A stretch of DNA of 64,000 nt from a bacterium (GTDB taxonomy: Bacteria > Bacteroidota > Ignavibacteria > Kapaibacteriales > UBA7675). How positions within the stretch are numbered: position 1 is the first letter of the stretch; each line of letters begins with the position of its first letter. A program made the translations under genes and the position numbers. This document shows positions 40,460-49,874 of the stretch, piece after piece. The notes under the pieces are model-generated. The model was given only the letters and a program-made list of their open reading frames with translations, made no database searches and was not told where the DNA came from. Location: the NCBI GenBank assembly GCA_030430495.1, contig JAUIKM010000025.1:1-64000 (forward strand), read 5' to 3'.

Positions 40460-40531
40460 GATCAGTCTCACTACGTAGAACCACCTACCAGTTTGTCGTC
40501 CGAAATGCACTGAACGGGCTGGATAGAATAA

Positions 40532-40563
40532 TAAGCGGCTGCCGAAAGGCGGCCGTTTTTTTG
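40532..40563 (+). terminator. Intrinsic terminator downstream of the phosphohexomutase
   Basis: AAGCGGCTGCCGAAAGGCGGCCGTTTTTTTG. Confidence 0.8.
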
Positions 40564-40892
40564 TGGGTTTTTCGTTCACCTATGTCCACACCACATTCTC
40601 TAACTGTTATCTATCCGCTTCTGTCTCGGTGGGCACTGTGCCGAGTGGACATTGATGAACCGTGTCTGGGGCGTCCTGCAAATGTAGCACATGCCGGAAG
40701 CTGTGTTTTGTCTACACTTTGTTTGAAAAGATAGTCTGTAAGTTGTAAAATTATATATTGGCAGAATAACAAAATCTGAATCTGACTGCAGTACTTGCGA
40801 GGGACCTCCGGGTGCCGTCACTGCCGGCTGGATAATTGCCAAAGTGATCTTCGGCACAGACTGGGAATGTAGAGAGTGGGAGACTTGTTTTT

Positions 40893-42185
40893 ATGAAGTA
40901 TTGCGGGGCTGTGCTTGTAATAGTCTGGATCGCGACTCAGATAAGTGTTGCAAGAACACACGTCCTGAATTTTAATGGACGAGCCTTTACAGAAGCAGTG
41001 GACGGGATGAGTTTTGCAGGGTATACGGGCGCAAGGGAAGTGAAAAGTCTGTCAGGCAGTTCCTGTGTGATAAGCGCACCTGTGACGTTCAAACTCTCGA
41101 AGTTTAAACAGAAAGTGGATTTGACGGATACGGAGTTCGATGCGAGCTCTGATTTTATGCGTGCCTCCTTCGACAAGGATGTGACATTCCGCAAAGTGAA
41201 ATTTCATTCGGAGTCCGGCTTTCGGTTTGCACGATTCAAGTCAGCCACCGAATTCGGAGAGGCGAGTTTTGCCGGGAATGCCAACTTTATGGGGGCGAAG
41301 TTTGAATCGAATGCAGACTTCACCTCCGCCCGGTTTGTGTTAAGAGCGTTGTTTAACGAAGTGCGGTTCAAATCTGACGCTCTGTTCAATAAGGTGGATT
41401 TTTCAGGTGATCTGTCCTTCAACAATGCAGAGTTCGGGACGTTGGCCGATTTTCGGGGCGCTTCATTTGGCGCAGGTGTTGACTTTAATGACGCGCTTTT
41501 GCCCGACAGGCTGAACTTGTCAGATGTTAAATTCGTTGCGTATGAGCTCGACTTAAGTTCAGCGAAAAGGAATTCAGGTTTCTGCTTTGTCAATTTGTTA
41601 GGTGCGGACATTTCCAGAGTCCGGCTCAGATATAATATTTTCAGGCTGTGGTTTCCCGACAGCGTATGCGGAAGCTCCGGAAACTGGAAGGGTGTCAAAT
41701 TCGAAGACAAATGCAACGTCTACGAACAACTGCTCAAAAACTTTGAAACCAACGGCTATACCGACTCCCACGAAAAACTCGACATCGAATACCACCAGAT
41801 GCGCTACGCCGAAAAAGGGCAATGGTACTGGAATCTGATTCAAAAATACTGGTGGAATTACGGCTACAGCAAGTGGTATATCTTTCTCTGGATCGGCGGC
41901 CTGATGACGCTGTTTACGTTGTTAAACATTGGCTTGTATCCGCACCTCAGCAGCAATGTTTACAGGATCAGGTCGCTGTCGGAACTGCAGATGCCGGGAG
42001 GTCGGTGGCGCATTATTGTTCAGCCGCTGTACGCACTGACATACACCGGCTTTATTTTCTTTGGCGTCAAGATCGATCCGGACGGGATCAAAAAAGTCGA
42101 TGGCTGGCTCTACTACATTTTCTTCATTTACATCGTCGGTCTTGTCTGCCTGGGTTATCTTGCCAACTATATCATCGCGACTTAA
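40893..42185 (+). CDS. Pentapeptide-repeat protein with C-terminal multi-TM domain
   Basis: About 30 pentapeptides of the type (A/V)xFx(S/N/D), e.g. ADFTSARF, ALFNKVDFSGDLSFNNAEFGTLADFRGASFGAGVDFNDA; C-term WYIFLWIGGLMTLFTLLNIGLY and YYIFFIYIVGLVCLGYLANYIIA. Confidence 0.85.
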   Translation: MKYCGAVLVIVWIATQISVARTHVLNFNGRAFTEAVDGMSFAGYTGAREVKSLSGSSCVISAPVTFKLSKFKQKVDLTDTEFDASSDFMRASFDKDVTFRKVKFHSESGFRFARFKSATEFGEASFAGNANFMGAKFESNADFTSARFVLRALFNEVRFKSDALFNKVDFSGDLSFNNAEFGTLADFRGASFGAGVDFNDALLPDRLNLSDVKFVAYELDLSSAKRNSGFCFVNLLGADISRVRLRYNIFRLWFPDSVCGSSGNWKGVKFEDKCNVYEQLLKNFETNGYTDSHEKLDIEYHQMRYAEKGQWYWNLIQKYWWNYGYSKWYIFLWIGGLMTLFTLLNIGLYPHLSSNVYRIRSLSELQMPGGRWRIIVQPLYALTYTGFIFFGVKIDPDGIKKVDGWLYYIFFIYIVGLVCLGYLANYIIAT

Positions 42186-42818
42186 ACGCGTGCGCCTGCG
42201 CCGTTGCCGCTGATTTGTCCGGCAAGGTTTTCGTGCCTCGTATTTGTTCCGTTATTGCAGGCGTGAGTGTGTGCGTTCGTCAATGTCTTTTACTCAGCTC
42301 AGGCTTGAACATCCGGGCTTTTGCTGTTTAAGTTCGGCGCAACACCGCGCGCTGCCGACCAACTCTAAAAACGACGTCCTGCCGGTCTGCAATTTCCGTT
42401 TAACTCCGCCGCCGGCGCGTTCGCAACAACTCAACAACATGCCGCTTCAAACACGCTGACAAACAAAAGCAAACAGCAAGCCATGCGGAGCAGGGCGAAG
42501 CGTTCAGAAATCAAATGCTGCAAGAGCGGAGGGCGGCGAAGTTGAATATCTGCGTGTGTTCCGCGCCAGACTCCAAGATCCCGCGTTAGCACTTTCCCAC
42601 GCCTGTGCAAGAAAAATTTCAGTTTTTTGCGCCAAAAGAATAATTTCCACGGACAAGCCTCCGACGCCGGTCCGACCTTCCTTTTGAGGCCGCGGTTTCC
42701 TGAACCGCAAACATCGCTGCTCACCGCCCCCACGGGCGCATAAGTACCGCCGGATCGACCTGCCAGTAGGCAAGACCGCTCTCCGAGCTCTGTTTGACAT
42801 ATTATCATGGGGTGTACT

Positions 42819-44945
42819 ATGAAAGTATTCGAAAGTGCGCGCATCAGGAATGTGGCCCTGCTGGGCCACTCCGGGTCCGGCAAAACCACGCTGACCGAAA
42901 CCATGCTGTTTGAAGCCGGCGCCATCACGCGCCGCGGCAGCGTGGGCCAGCAGAACACCGTCTCCGACTACCACGAAGTTGAACATGAACGCGGCAACTC
43001 CGTCTTCGAAACCCTCCTGCACGTCGATTGGCGCGACTATAAAATCAATATCATCGACACACCCGGCTACGACGACTTTGTCGGTGAAGTGATCGCAGCG
43101 CTGCGCGTCGTCGGAACCGGTATCATGGTGCTCAGCTCGCCCGACGGCGTGCAGGTGGGCACCGAGATCATCTGGAAGTACACGGAAAAATTCAAGACGC
43201 CGATGATTATCGTCGTCAACAAGGTCGATCACGAAAAGTCCAACTTCGACCGCACGGTTGAACAGGCCAAAAATCGCTTCGGGCGCGCCGTCACCGTGGT
43301 GCAGTACCCGCTGAATGAAGGCAAGGACTTCAACCTGATTGTCGATGTGCTCAAGATGACCGCCTATAAATTCCCGCCCGAAGGCGGCAAACCCGAAAAA
43401 CTGCCGATTCCCGATTCGGAGAAGGAAAAAGCCGGCAGACTGCACAATGAACTCATTGAAGCGATTGCCGAGAACGACGAAGGGCTGATGGAGCTCTACT
43501 TTGAAAAGGGCAGCCTGGACGAAGATGAAATGCGCACAGGGCTGAAAAAAGCGATGATCCGCCACCAGCTTTTTCCTTTGTTTTGCCTCAGCGCCGAAAG
43601 GAACATGGGCAGCGGTCGCCTGATGGGATTTATCGACAACGTGGCGCCCGCGCCGATCGACCTGGATCCCTGGCAAACGCGCTCGGGAGACGCCCTCTCC
43701 TGCGACCCGAACGGCCCGGTCGTCGTGTTTGTCTACAAAACGCTGTCCGAGCCGCACGTGGGTGAGATGAGTTATTTCCGCGTGCTGTCCGGAACGCTGC
43801 ACTCCGGCCAGGACCTGCACAACGCGGACACCGGTTCGGTTGAGCGCTTTGCGCACCTCTACACCATAAATGGTAAAAAGCGCGAGGAAGTCTCGTCGCT
43901 GCAGGCGGGCGACATCGGCGCGACGGTGAAGCTGAAAAACACGCACGCCAACAACTCCCTGCACGAGAAAGGCCGGGACCTGTCCGTTCCGCCGATTGAA
44001 TATCCGAGTCCGAAAATCCGCACGGCCGTGCATCCGGTGAACAACAAGGACGACGAGAAGCTGGCGCAGGCGCTGCACAAACTGCACGAAGAAGATCCGA
44101 CGCTGATAATTGAACACTCGCAGGAACTGCGCCAGACGATTATCCACGGCCAGGGCGAGCTGCACCTGACGGTGGCCAAATGGAGCCTGGAACATCGCTT
44201 CGGCGTGCAGGCAGAATTCATCAAGCCGCGCATTTCCTATCGCGAGACCATCCAGCGCATGGCCAAAAGCCAGTACCGCCACAAAAAACAAACCGGCGGC
44301 GCCGGGCAGTACGGCGAAGTCTACATGGTCATCGAACCGTATTCGGAAGGCATGCCGCCGACGCCCGACGTCAACGTGCGTCACACCGATGAAATCGAAC
44401 TGGACTGGGGCGGCAAACTCATCTACCAGAACTGTATCGTCGGCGGCGTAATCGATTCGCGTTTTATGCCCGCCATCCTCAAGGGCGTCATGGACAAAAT
44501 GCACAACGGGCCGCTGACGGGCTGTTTTGTACGCGACATCCGCGTGAGCATCTACGACGGCAGCATGCACTCGGTGGACTCCAACGAGGCCGCGTTCAAA
44601 ACCGCCGCGCTGATGGCCTTCCGCGACGCCTTCCGCCAGGCCGATCCCAAAATCCTCGAACCGATCTTTGAGATCGAAGTCGTCGTGCCCGACGATTACA
44701 TCGGCGACGTGATGAGCGACCTGCCGGTGCGGCGCGCGATCATTCAGGGAATTGAGACCGACGGTCACTACCAGCGCGTCAAGGCGCACATTCCGCAGGC
44801 CGAAATGGATGGTTATTCAACCGCGCTGCGCTCGATGACGCAGGGCCGCGCGACCTTCAGCGGTCAGTACTCGCACTACGGCCCCGTGCCGCACGACGTG
44901 CAGGAAGAACTGATCAAAGCCAACGCCGCGGGCGAGGACGAATAG
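42819..44945 (+). CDS. Elongation factor G family translational GTPase (EF-G paralog type)
   Basis: NVALLGHSGSGKTTLTETMLFEAG, INIIDTPGYDDFVGEVIAALRV, VNKVDHEKSNFD; EF-G domains IV/V YRHKKQTGGAGQYGEV. Confidence 0.95.
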   Translation: MKVFESARIRNVALLGHSGSGKTTLTETMLFEAGAITRRGSVGQQNTVSDYHEVEHERGNSVFETLLHVDWRDYKINIIDTPGYDDFVGEVIAALRVVGTGIMVLSSPDGVQVGTEIIWKYTEKFKTPMIIVVNKVDHEKSNFDRTVEQAKNRFGRAVTVVQYPLNEGKDFNLIVDVLKMTAYKFPPEGGKPEKLPIPDSEKEKAGRLHNELIEAIAENDEGLMELYFEKGSLDEDEMRTGLKKAMIRHQLFPLFCLSAERNMGSGRLMGFIDNVAPAPIDLDPWQTRSGDALSCDPNGPVVVFVYKTLSEPHVGEMSYFRVLSGTLHSGQDLHNADTGSVERFAHLYTINGKKREEVSSLQAGDIGATVKLKNTHANNSLHEKGRDLSVPPIEYPSPKIRTAVHPVNNKDDEKLAQALHKLHEEDPTLIIEHSQELRQTIIHGQGELHLTVAKWSLEHRFGVQAEFIKPRISYRETIQRMAKSQYRHKKQTGGAGQYGEVYMVIEPYSEGMPPTPDVNVRHTDEIELDWGGKLIYQNCIVGGVIDSRFMPAILKGVMDKMHNGPLTGCFVRDIRVSIYDGSMHSVDSNEAAFKTAALMAFRDAFRQADPKILEPIFEIEVVVPDDYIGDVMSDLPVRRAIIQGIETDGHYQRVKAHIPQAEMDGYSTALRSMTQGRATFSGQYSHYGPVPHDVQEELIKANAAGEDE

Positions 44946-44963
44946 TCCATCGCACCATTCTTC

Positions 44964-45004
44964 CCGGCGGTGCGTTCGCGACCGGACGTGCCGCCGTTTT
45001 TTTT
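44964..45004 (+). terminator. Intrinsic terminator downstream of the EF-G gene
   Basis: CGGCGGTGCGTTCGCGACCGGACGTGCCGCCG followed by TTTTTTTT. Confidence 0.85.
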
Positions 45005-45298
45005 CCCTGCGGGCGCTGTCGTCCGCGTGCGCCGACAGGAGCGCGCAGTTGAAAAGGGCTGCGACAAAGTGCCCGTCCGGGGTTTGATTGCTGCGAGTTT
45101 GCCGTTCTGTGCGGCGGCGAGGAGCGGCGGTCGAAGTTTTGAGACGGGGGAGGCTTTCAATCTGTCCTCCTGTAACTTTTGCTCCGGGCCGGAGTCAGGC
45201 AAGAGGAAATTACCCTTGGTTTTGAGCCCGGCGCTCGCCAATTTTCCATTCCGGCGTTTTACCATGACCCGCAAAACCATCTGCCTTGAGGAATACAT

Positions 45299-47677
45299 AT
45301 GCATCTGACCGGTACCCGTTGGCTTTTGTTCACGGCTGTTATCCTGCTGGCGTCCGTGCTGCAGGCTGAGGCGCAGTGGATCAAGTTCGACAACATTCCC
45401 CGGCCCTTCAATCGCAATCACTACCTGGACGTGTATTTCCTGCCCGAAGACCCGAATTTCATCTGGATCTGCGGTTTTAACGGCTACGTCCTGCGCACGA
45501 CCGACGGCGGCGACAACTGGCAGGGCTCGCAGGTTCCGGGGCCGCTCGAAGGCGGTTTCGGCGGCCAGGTCGGTCACCTGGAAAGTGTCATGTTTCCCAC
45601 GCGCGATGTCGGTTATTGCAGCGGTCCGGAGGGGCTGTTCAAGTCCGTCGACGGCGGCGCCACCTGGACGGAGTTGTTTCCGCCGGGGCTGATAGATCAG
45701 TGGGGACTGTTTTTCTTTGACGAAAACGAAGGCATCGTGGTCGGCGGCGGCTGTGGCACGCGACGACAGCAATTTTTCCGCACGACCGACGGCGGGGATA
45801 CCTGGCAACCCTTTCTTGGTAACCTCGGGCTCAACTCCGGTTTGTCGGACGCGATCATCTTCGATCCGCGCGGTCGCGCCCTGGCGGTGAGCAGCGGATA
45901 TATCTGGGAGTCGCTTGACGGCGGTTTTACCTGGGACATTTTTGCACAAACGGGCCCGGCCTTCTGGCACGAAGAATTGACCAATCTGAACGAGTCCTAT
46001 CTGATCCCGGAGTCCGGCAGCGAATGCAGCGGCGGCGGCAATACCGGCGGCATGCGCTTTTCGACGGACGGCGGGCGCACCTGGACGCGTTTTGTCGTGC
46101 CGACGCAGCAGTTCGGCACCTATCTGGAAAGCGAAACCACGGGCTGGTCCTGCGGCAGTAACGGCGCTGTCTGGTACACCAATAACGCCGGCGTCAACTG
46201 GGTGCCGCGCGACTGCGGCATCGACCCCAACGACGATCTGGACGACATCACTTTTATCGACGAGCGTCGCGGCTGGGTGGTCGGCCAGGGCATCTACCGC
46301 TGGAATCTGGTCGACGTCAAGGAACCTGAAATCGAAGTAATCGGCAACGTCGAACTTTGTCAGGGCGAGACCGTCGAACTCGTGGCGGAAGAAGGCTACT
46401 TTTTCTATCAGTGGACCAACGGTCAGACCGGCCGCAGCATTGTGGTCGATCAGCCGGGAACCTACCGCGTTGAAGTGTTCGACGAATCGGGCTGCCAGAC
46501 TGAAATCTCGCAGGCCGTAAACGTGACGCTGCGTCCCGCGCCGGACGTCAGCATCGGCATCGGTCCGGACGAAGACAACATCCTCTGTGAGGGCGAGACG
46601 CTGGAGCTGCGCGCCCTGCCCGACGGCATGGCCGGTTATCTCTGGTCCACCGGCGAACAGACGCAGACAATCACGGTCGGCGAAAGCGGCACTTACACGG
46701 TGACCATTACCGCGCCGAACGGCTGCGTCAAAGTCAGCGATCCTTTTGAAGTAACAGTCATACCTCTGCCCGATCCAAAAATTCTGCTCGACCGGCCGCC
46801 TTACATCTGCGCCGACGAGAGCGTGACGATGACTGTCGACAATGAATACGCTTCATATCTGTGGTCGACGGGCGAAACCACGCGGTCGATCGTCGTCAAC
46901 TCGGGCGGTCTGTATTCGGTGGTAGTCGAGGACAACTTCGGCTGCGGCGGCAACTCGGACGAGGTGGAAGTCATCATTCGGCCCGACGTGGAAAACCTGC
47001 AACTCACGGCTATCGCCGAAGACGGCGTGATGCGTTTTCCGGAGCAGAGCCCGCCGGACGTCGTCTGTGCGGACCTGCAGTTCACAAACATCTCCGAGTC
47101 GGATTCCTTTGCGTTCAACGAGATTGTGCTGCTGTACAACATCGAGTTTTCGGTGCCGCGCAGCCAGTTCCCGTTTGAAATTCTGCCGGGCGAGACACGC
47201 CGCATGCGCGTCTGTTTTTCGCCGACTTACCTCGGCGAGTTCCGCGACACGATTGTCTTCCCCGAGGCCTGTTTCCCGCTGATTCCGCTTGAGAGCGCGG
47301 GTATCCCGCAATTCCTCTCGGGCGAGAGCAACTGCGGCGTTATCATCACGGCGAGCACGGCGGAGGAAGACGCCGGACGACTGGCTATCCAGTTTCCCTA
47401 TCCAAATCCGGCCAAAACCGAGCTGCGCGTCCCGGTCGAAAAATCGTCCGACGGTGCGGTTACGGTCAACGAAACGGCCTACCTGCTGAACTCTTTCGGC
47501 ACGCGCGTCGGCGACGGCAGTTACCGCGCTTACAGCAACCGCTTTACGGAGCGAGGCGGCACGAGTGAGTCCGGCGAGTTCATCTTTGACGTGCGCGACA
47601 TCACGCAGGGCCTGTATTATCTGGTGGTCGAGAAGGACGGTCAGCGCGTGAGTACGCCGGTGGTGATCGCACGCTAA
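45299..47677 (+). CDS. Secreted multi-domain protein: YCF48/BNR-like repeats, Ig-like modules, T9SS C-terminal domain
   Basis: Signal peptide WLLFTAVILLASVLQAEAQ; LRTTDGGDNWQGS, KSVDGGATWTELFP, RTTDGGDTWQPF; VTVSGTYTV-type Ig modules (YLWSTGEQTQTITVGESGTYTVTI); C-term FPYPNPAKTELRV...GLYYLVVEKDGQRVSTPVVI. Confidence 0.9.
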   Translation: MHLTGTRWLLFTAVILLASVLQAEAQWIKFDNIPRPFNRNHYLDVYFLPEDPNFIWICGFNGYVLRTTDGGDNWQGSQVPGPLEGGFGGQVGHLESVMFPTRDVGYCSGPEGLFKSVDGGATWTELFPPGLIDQWGLFFFDENEGIVVGGGCGTRRQQFFRTTDGGDTWQPFLGNLGLNSGLSDAIIFDPRGRALAVSSGYIWESLDGGFTWDIFAQTGPAFWHEELTNLNESYLIPESGSECSGGGNTGGMRFSTDGGRTWTRFVVPTQQFGTYLESETTGWSCGSNGAVWYTNNAGVNWVPRDCGIDPNDDLDDITFIDERRGWVVGQGIYRWNLVDVKEPEIEVIGNVELCQGETVELVAEEGYFFYQWTNGQTGRSIVVDQPGTYRVEVFDESGCQTEISQAVNVTLRPAPDVSIGIGPDEDNILCEGETLELRALPDGMAGYLWSTGEQTQTITVGESGTYTVTITAPNGCVKVSDPFEVTVIPLPDPKILLDRPPYICADESVTMTVDNEYASYLWSTGETTRSIVVNSGGLYSVVVEDNFGCGGNSDEVEVIIRPDVENLQLTAIAEDGVMRFPEQSPPDVVCADLQFTNISESDSFAFNEIVLLYNIEFSVPRSQFPFEILPGETRRMRVCFSPTYLGEFRDTIVFPEACFPLIPLESAGIPQFLSGESNCGVIITASTAEEDAGRLAIQFPYPNPAKTELRVPVEKSSDGAVTVNETAYLLNSFGTRVGDGSYRAYSNRFTERGGTSESGEFIFDVRDITQGLYYLVVEKDGQRVSTPVVIAR

Positions 47678-47711
47678 GCACAGTTTTGAGGCTGAGTGAT
47701 TTGAGACTTGC

Positions 47712-47747
47712 AACCTCCGCATCCGGGCGATGCGGAGGTTTTTTTGT
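47712..47747 (+). terminator. Intrinsic terminator
   Basis: AACCTCCGCATCCGGGCGATGCGGAGGTTTTTTTG. Confidence 0.9.
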
Positions 47748-47821
47748 TCCGGGCGGTGGTAGCGCGTTGCAGGGCGACAGTTCCGCTGCCGCCTGCCGTT
47801 TGTGGGCGAGATGACAGACTC

Positions 47822-47994
47822 CACGTGCCGAGTACCGGATTCGGCTTGGAGTATGCGGGTTCCACGTGCCGAGTACCGGATTCGGCTTGGAGTTTGCGGA
47901 TTTCACGTGCCGAGTACCGGATTCGGCTTGGAGTATGCGGGTTCCACGTGCCGAGTACCGGATTCGGCTTGCAGCTTGCGGGTTCCACGTGCCG
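47822..47994. repeat. 41-bp tandem repeat (4 full copies plus partial)
   Basis: CACGTGCCGAGTACCGGATTCGGCTTGGAGTATGCGGGTTC units at 47822, 47863, 47904, 47945, partial 47986; exact 41-bp spacing. Confidence 0.96.
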
Positions 47995-48186
47995 TTCGAA
48001 GGAGGGAACGACGCGTTCAGCGACGGAATCCGGTTTGTCAGCAGTCGGGAGCGTGAGTTGGAAGAACTGGTGAAAGGTTGAGGTGCGGCGGAGAAAACGA
48101 GCCTGAAGTGAAAGATGTGGTGAGTCGTAAGTTGTTGCCAGTCAATGAGTTGTGGGTGGCGTGGGTGTCTGTCGGTCCGAAAGGGG

Positions 48187-48447
48187 CGCACTTCTCGCTA
48201 GATCAGGGGGCCACCCCGCCGCCGCCGCGGGACTTTCCACCGCGCACAAAACACACTCCTCCCACCCTGCAATTTTTGCAAGTAATTTTTGTGAGTAAGT
48301 CGTTCGCGCTGGAAACGCGCCGCATGCTGCGCGTTGTCTGTCACAAGCATAAATAATGGCGGGCAACTCACCATGGCGAAAAAACTGAACGGCGCCCGCC
48401 ACGTGCTTAAACGCGCTGATTTTGTGCCTGAACGGGCGAAGTTTTAG
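48187..48447. repeat. Intergenic repeat copy B (partner at 20023-20262)
   Basis: See copy A; homologous blocks in the same order and orientation. Confidence 0.8.
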
Positions 48448-48694
48448 CCACGAATACACTCGAATCATTGCGTTGGACGTGCTAAACCCGCCTCCGGCCG
48501 CACAGCCCGGTTCTCCGTGCCGATTTCTCGTGCCGGCACGTCGTTCCGGTTCATCGAGTGCGCGTAGCGAGTGCAGGTGGTGGTTCTCATTCGACCTCTC
48601 TGATCCATGCCCGCTGGGCGTTTGCCGCTGCATGTGTATTTTGACGGTCGCCTGCTGACCTGAAATTTCACGCTCAACGACAAACAAGAGAATC

Positions 48695-49873
48695 ATGTCC
48701 GCCATAAAAACCATATCGAGATTGCGCACGCCCGACTGTATTGTCATCGAGTCGCGCCTGGATCGCAATGTCAGCGAGATGGCTGCCAAAGCGAAGGCCG
48801 CGACCGTCAAACTGCGCCCGCACGTTAAAACGCATAAAAGTCCCGCCATAGGCTACAAACAGGCGCACGCCGGCGCGATCGGTTTGACCGCGGCTACCGT
48901 GGATGAAACCTTAACATTTTTGATGGCCGGTTTTGAGTCGATTCTGCTGGCCTGTCCGCAGGTTCACCCCGATGCGCTGCGGCTGCTCATGCACACGGCT
49001 CGCCAGTACAAAGCCGAGGTAATTCTCGCCGTCGACAGCCCGGCTACGGTCGAACTTGCCGCCACGATTGCAGGTGAAATGCAGGATAAATTTAGAGTCT
49101 ATTTGATAATCGATGTCGGGCTCGGGCGCTGTGGCATTGATCCGCAATCGGAAGAAAGTCAACAGCTGCTGCGTTTAATTGCGTCGTTTGATTCGCTGGA
49201 CTTAACAGGTATTATGTCGCACGCCGGTCATGCCTACGGCGCGCGTTCCACGCAGGAGATCCTCGCCATTGCAAATGCCGAGCGCGTTGCAATGTTAACA
49301 TTTCAGCAGGTGTGTGTGGACGTAACCGGACGCAGGCCGCTCGTGTCTGTGGGGGCGACCCCAACACTGCTTGCGGGAGCGGGCCTGGAAGGTATCGACG
49401 AGATACGGCCGGGCAACTACGTGTTTCGCGATTTAACCATGACGACCCTGGGCGTTGCGCCGATTGCAAGCTGCGCTCTTGCCGTGTTAAGTCGCGTGCT
49501 GACCTTGCGCAAAGACCGCGTGATAATCGATGCCGGTTCCAAGGCGCTGAGCAGCGACAGAGGCGCGCACGGCTCGGATGCGATTGAAGGCTTTGGTCTT
49601 GTTGTACCGGTCGAAGCGCACTTAAACGCAGACTATTCACATTTTTCGACGGTGGAGCGGCTGTCGGAGGAGCACGGGTTTGTTAAACGCACTGCCGCAA
49701 TCGACTGGCGCGTCGGAATGCTCGTCGCTGTTATTCCGAATCACGCCTGTACCGCCGCCAATCTTGCGCCGATGTATCACGTGGTGCGCGAAGACGGCGA
49801 CCTGCATCGCTGGCCGCTCTCCGCGCGGCGCAGCGCCGACTGGGATATTTCCAAGACTCATCCGACGCGTTAA
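48695..49873 (+). CDS. PLP-dependent alanine racemase-fold protein (D-threonine aldolase / D-serine dehydratase-like)
   Basis: LRPHVKTHKSPAIGYKQ (PLP lysine motif), GIDEIRPGNYVFRD, VIDAGSKALSSDRG, DYSHFSTVERLSEEHGFV, VIPNHACTAANL. Confidence 0.92.
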   Translation: MSAIKTISRLRTPDCIVIESRLDRNVSEMAAKAKAATVKLRPHVKTHKSPAIGYKQAHAGAIGLTAATVDETLTFLMAGFESILLACPQVHPDALRLLMHTARQYKAEVILAVDSPATVELAATIAGEMQDKFRVYLIIDVGLGRCGIDPQSEESQQLLRLIASFDSLDLTGIMSHAGHAYGARSTQEILAIANAERVAMLTFQQVCVDVTGRRPLVSVGATPTLLAGAGLEGIDEIRPGNYVFRDLTMTTLGVAPIASCALAVLSRVLTLRKDRVIIDAGSKALSSDRGAHGSDAIEGFGLVVPVEAHLNADYSHFSTVERLSEEHGFVKRTAAIDWRVGMLVAVIPNHACTAANLAPMYHVVREDGDLHRWPLSARRSADWDISKTHPTR

Positions 49874-49874
49874 C

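Noticed and set aside
42504-44789. 761-aa minus-strand ORF
   Set aside because: Antisense to the well-supported EF-G gene; low-complexity His/Arg/Val-rich composition typical of a shadow ORF in GC-rich DNA.
47674-48191. Several ORFs on both strands (SKPNPVLGTWNP..., CRVPDSAWSMRVPRAEYRIRLG...) as coding genes
   Set aside because: All arise from the 41-bp tandem repeat being open in every frame.
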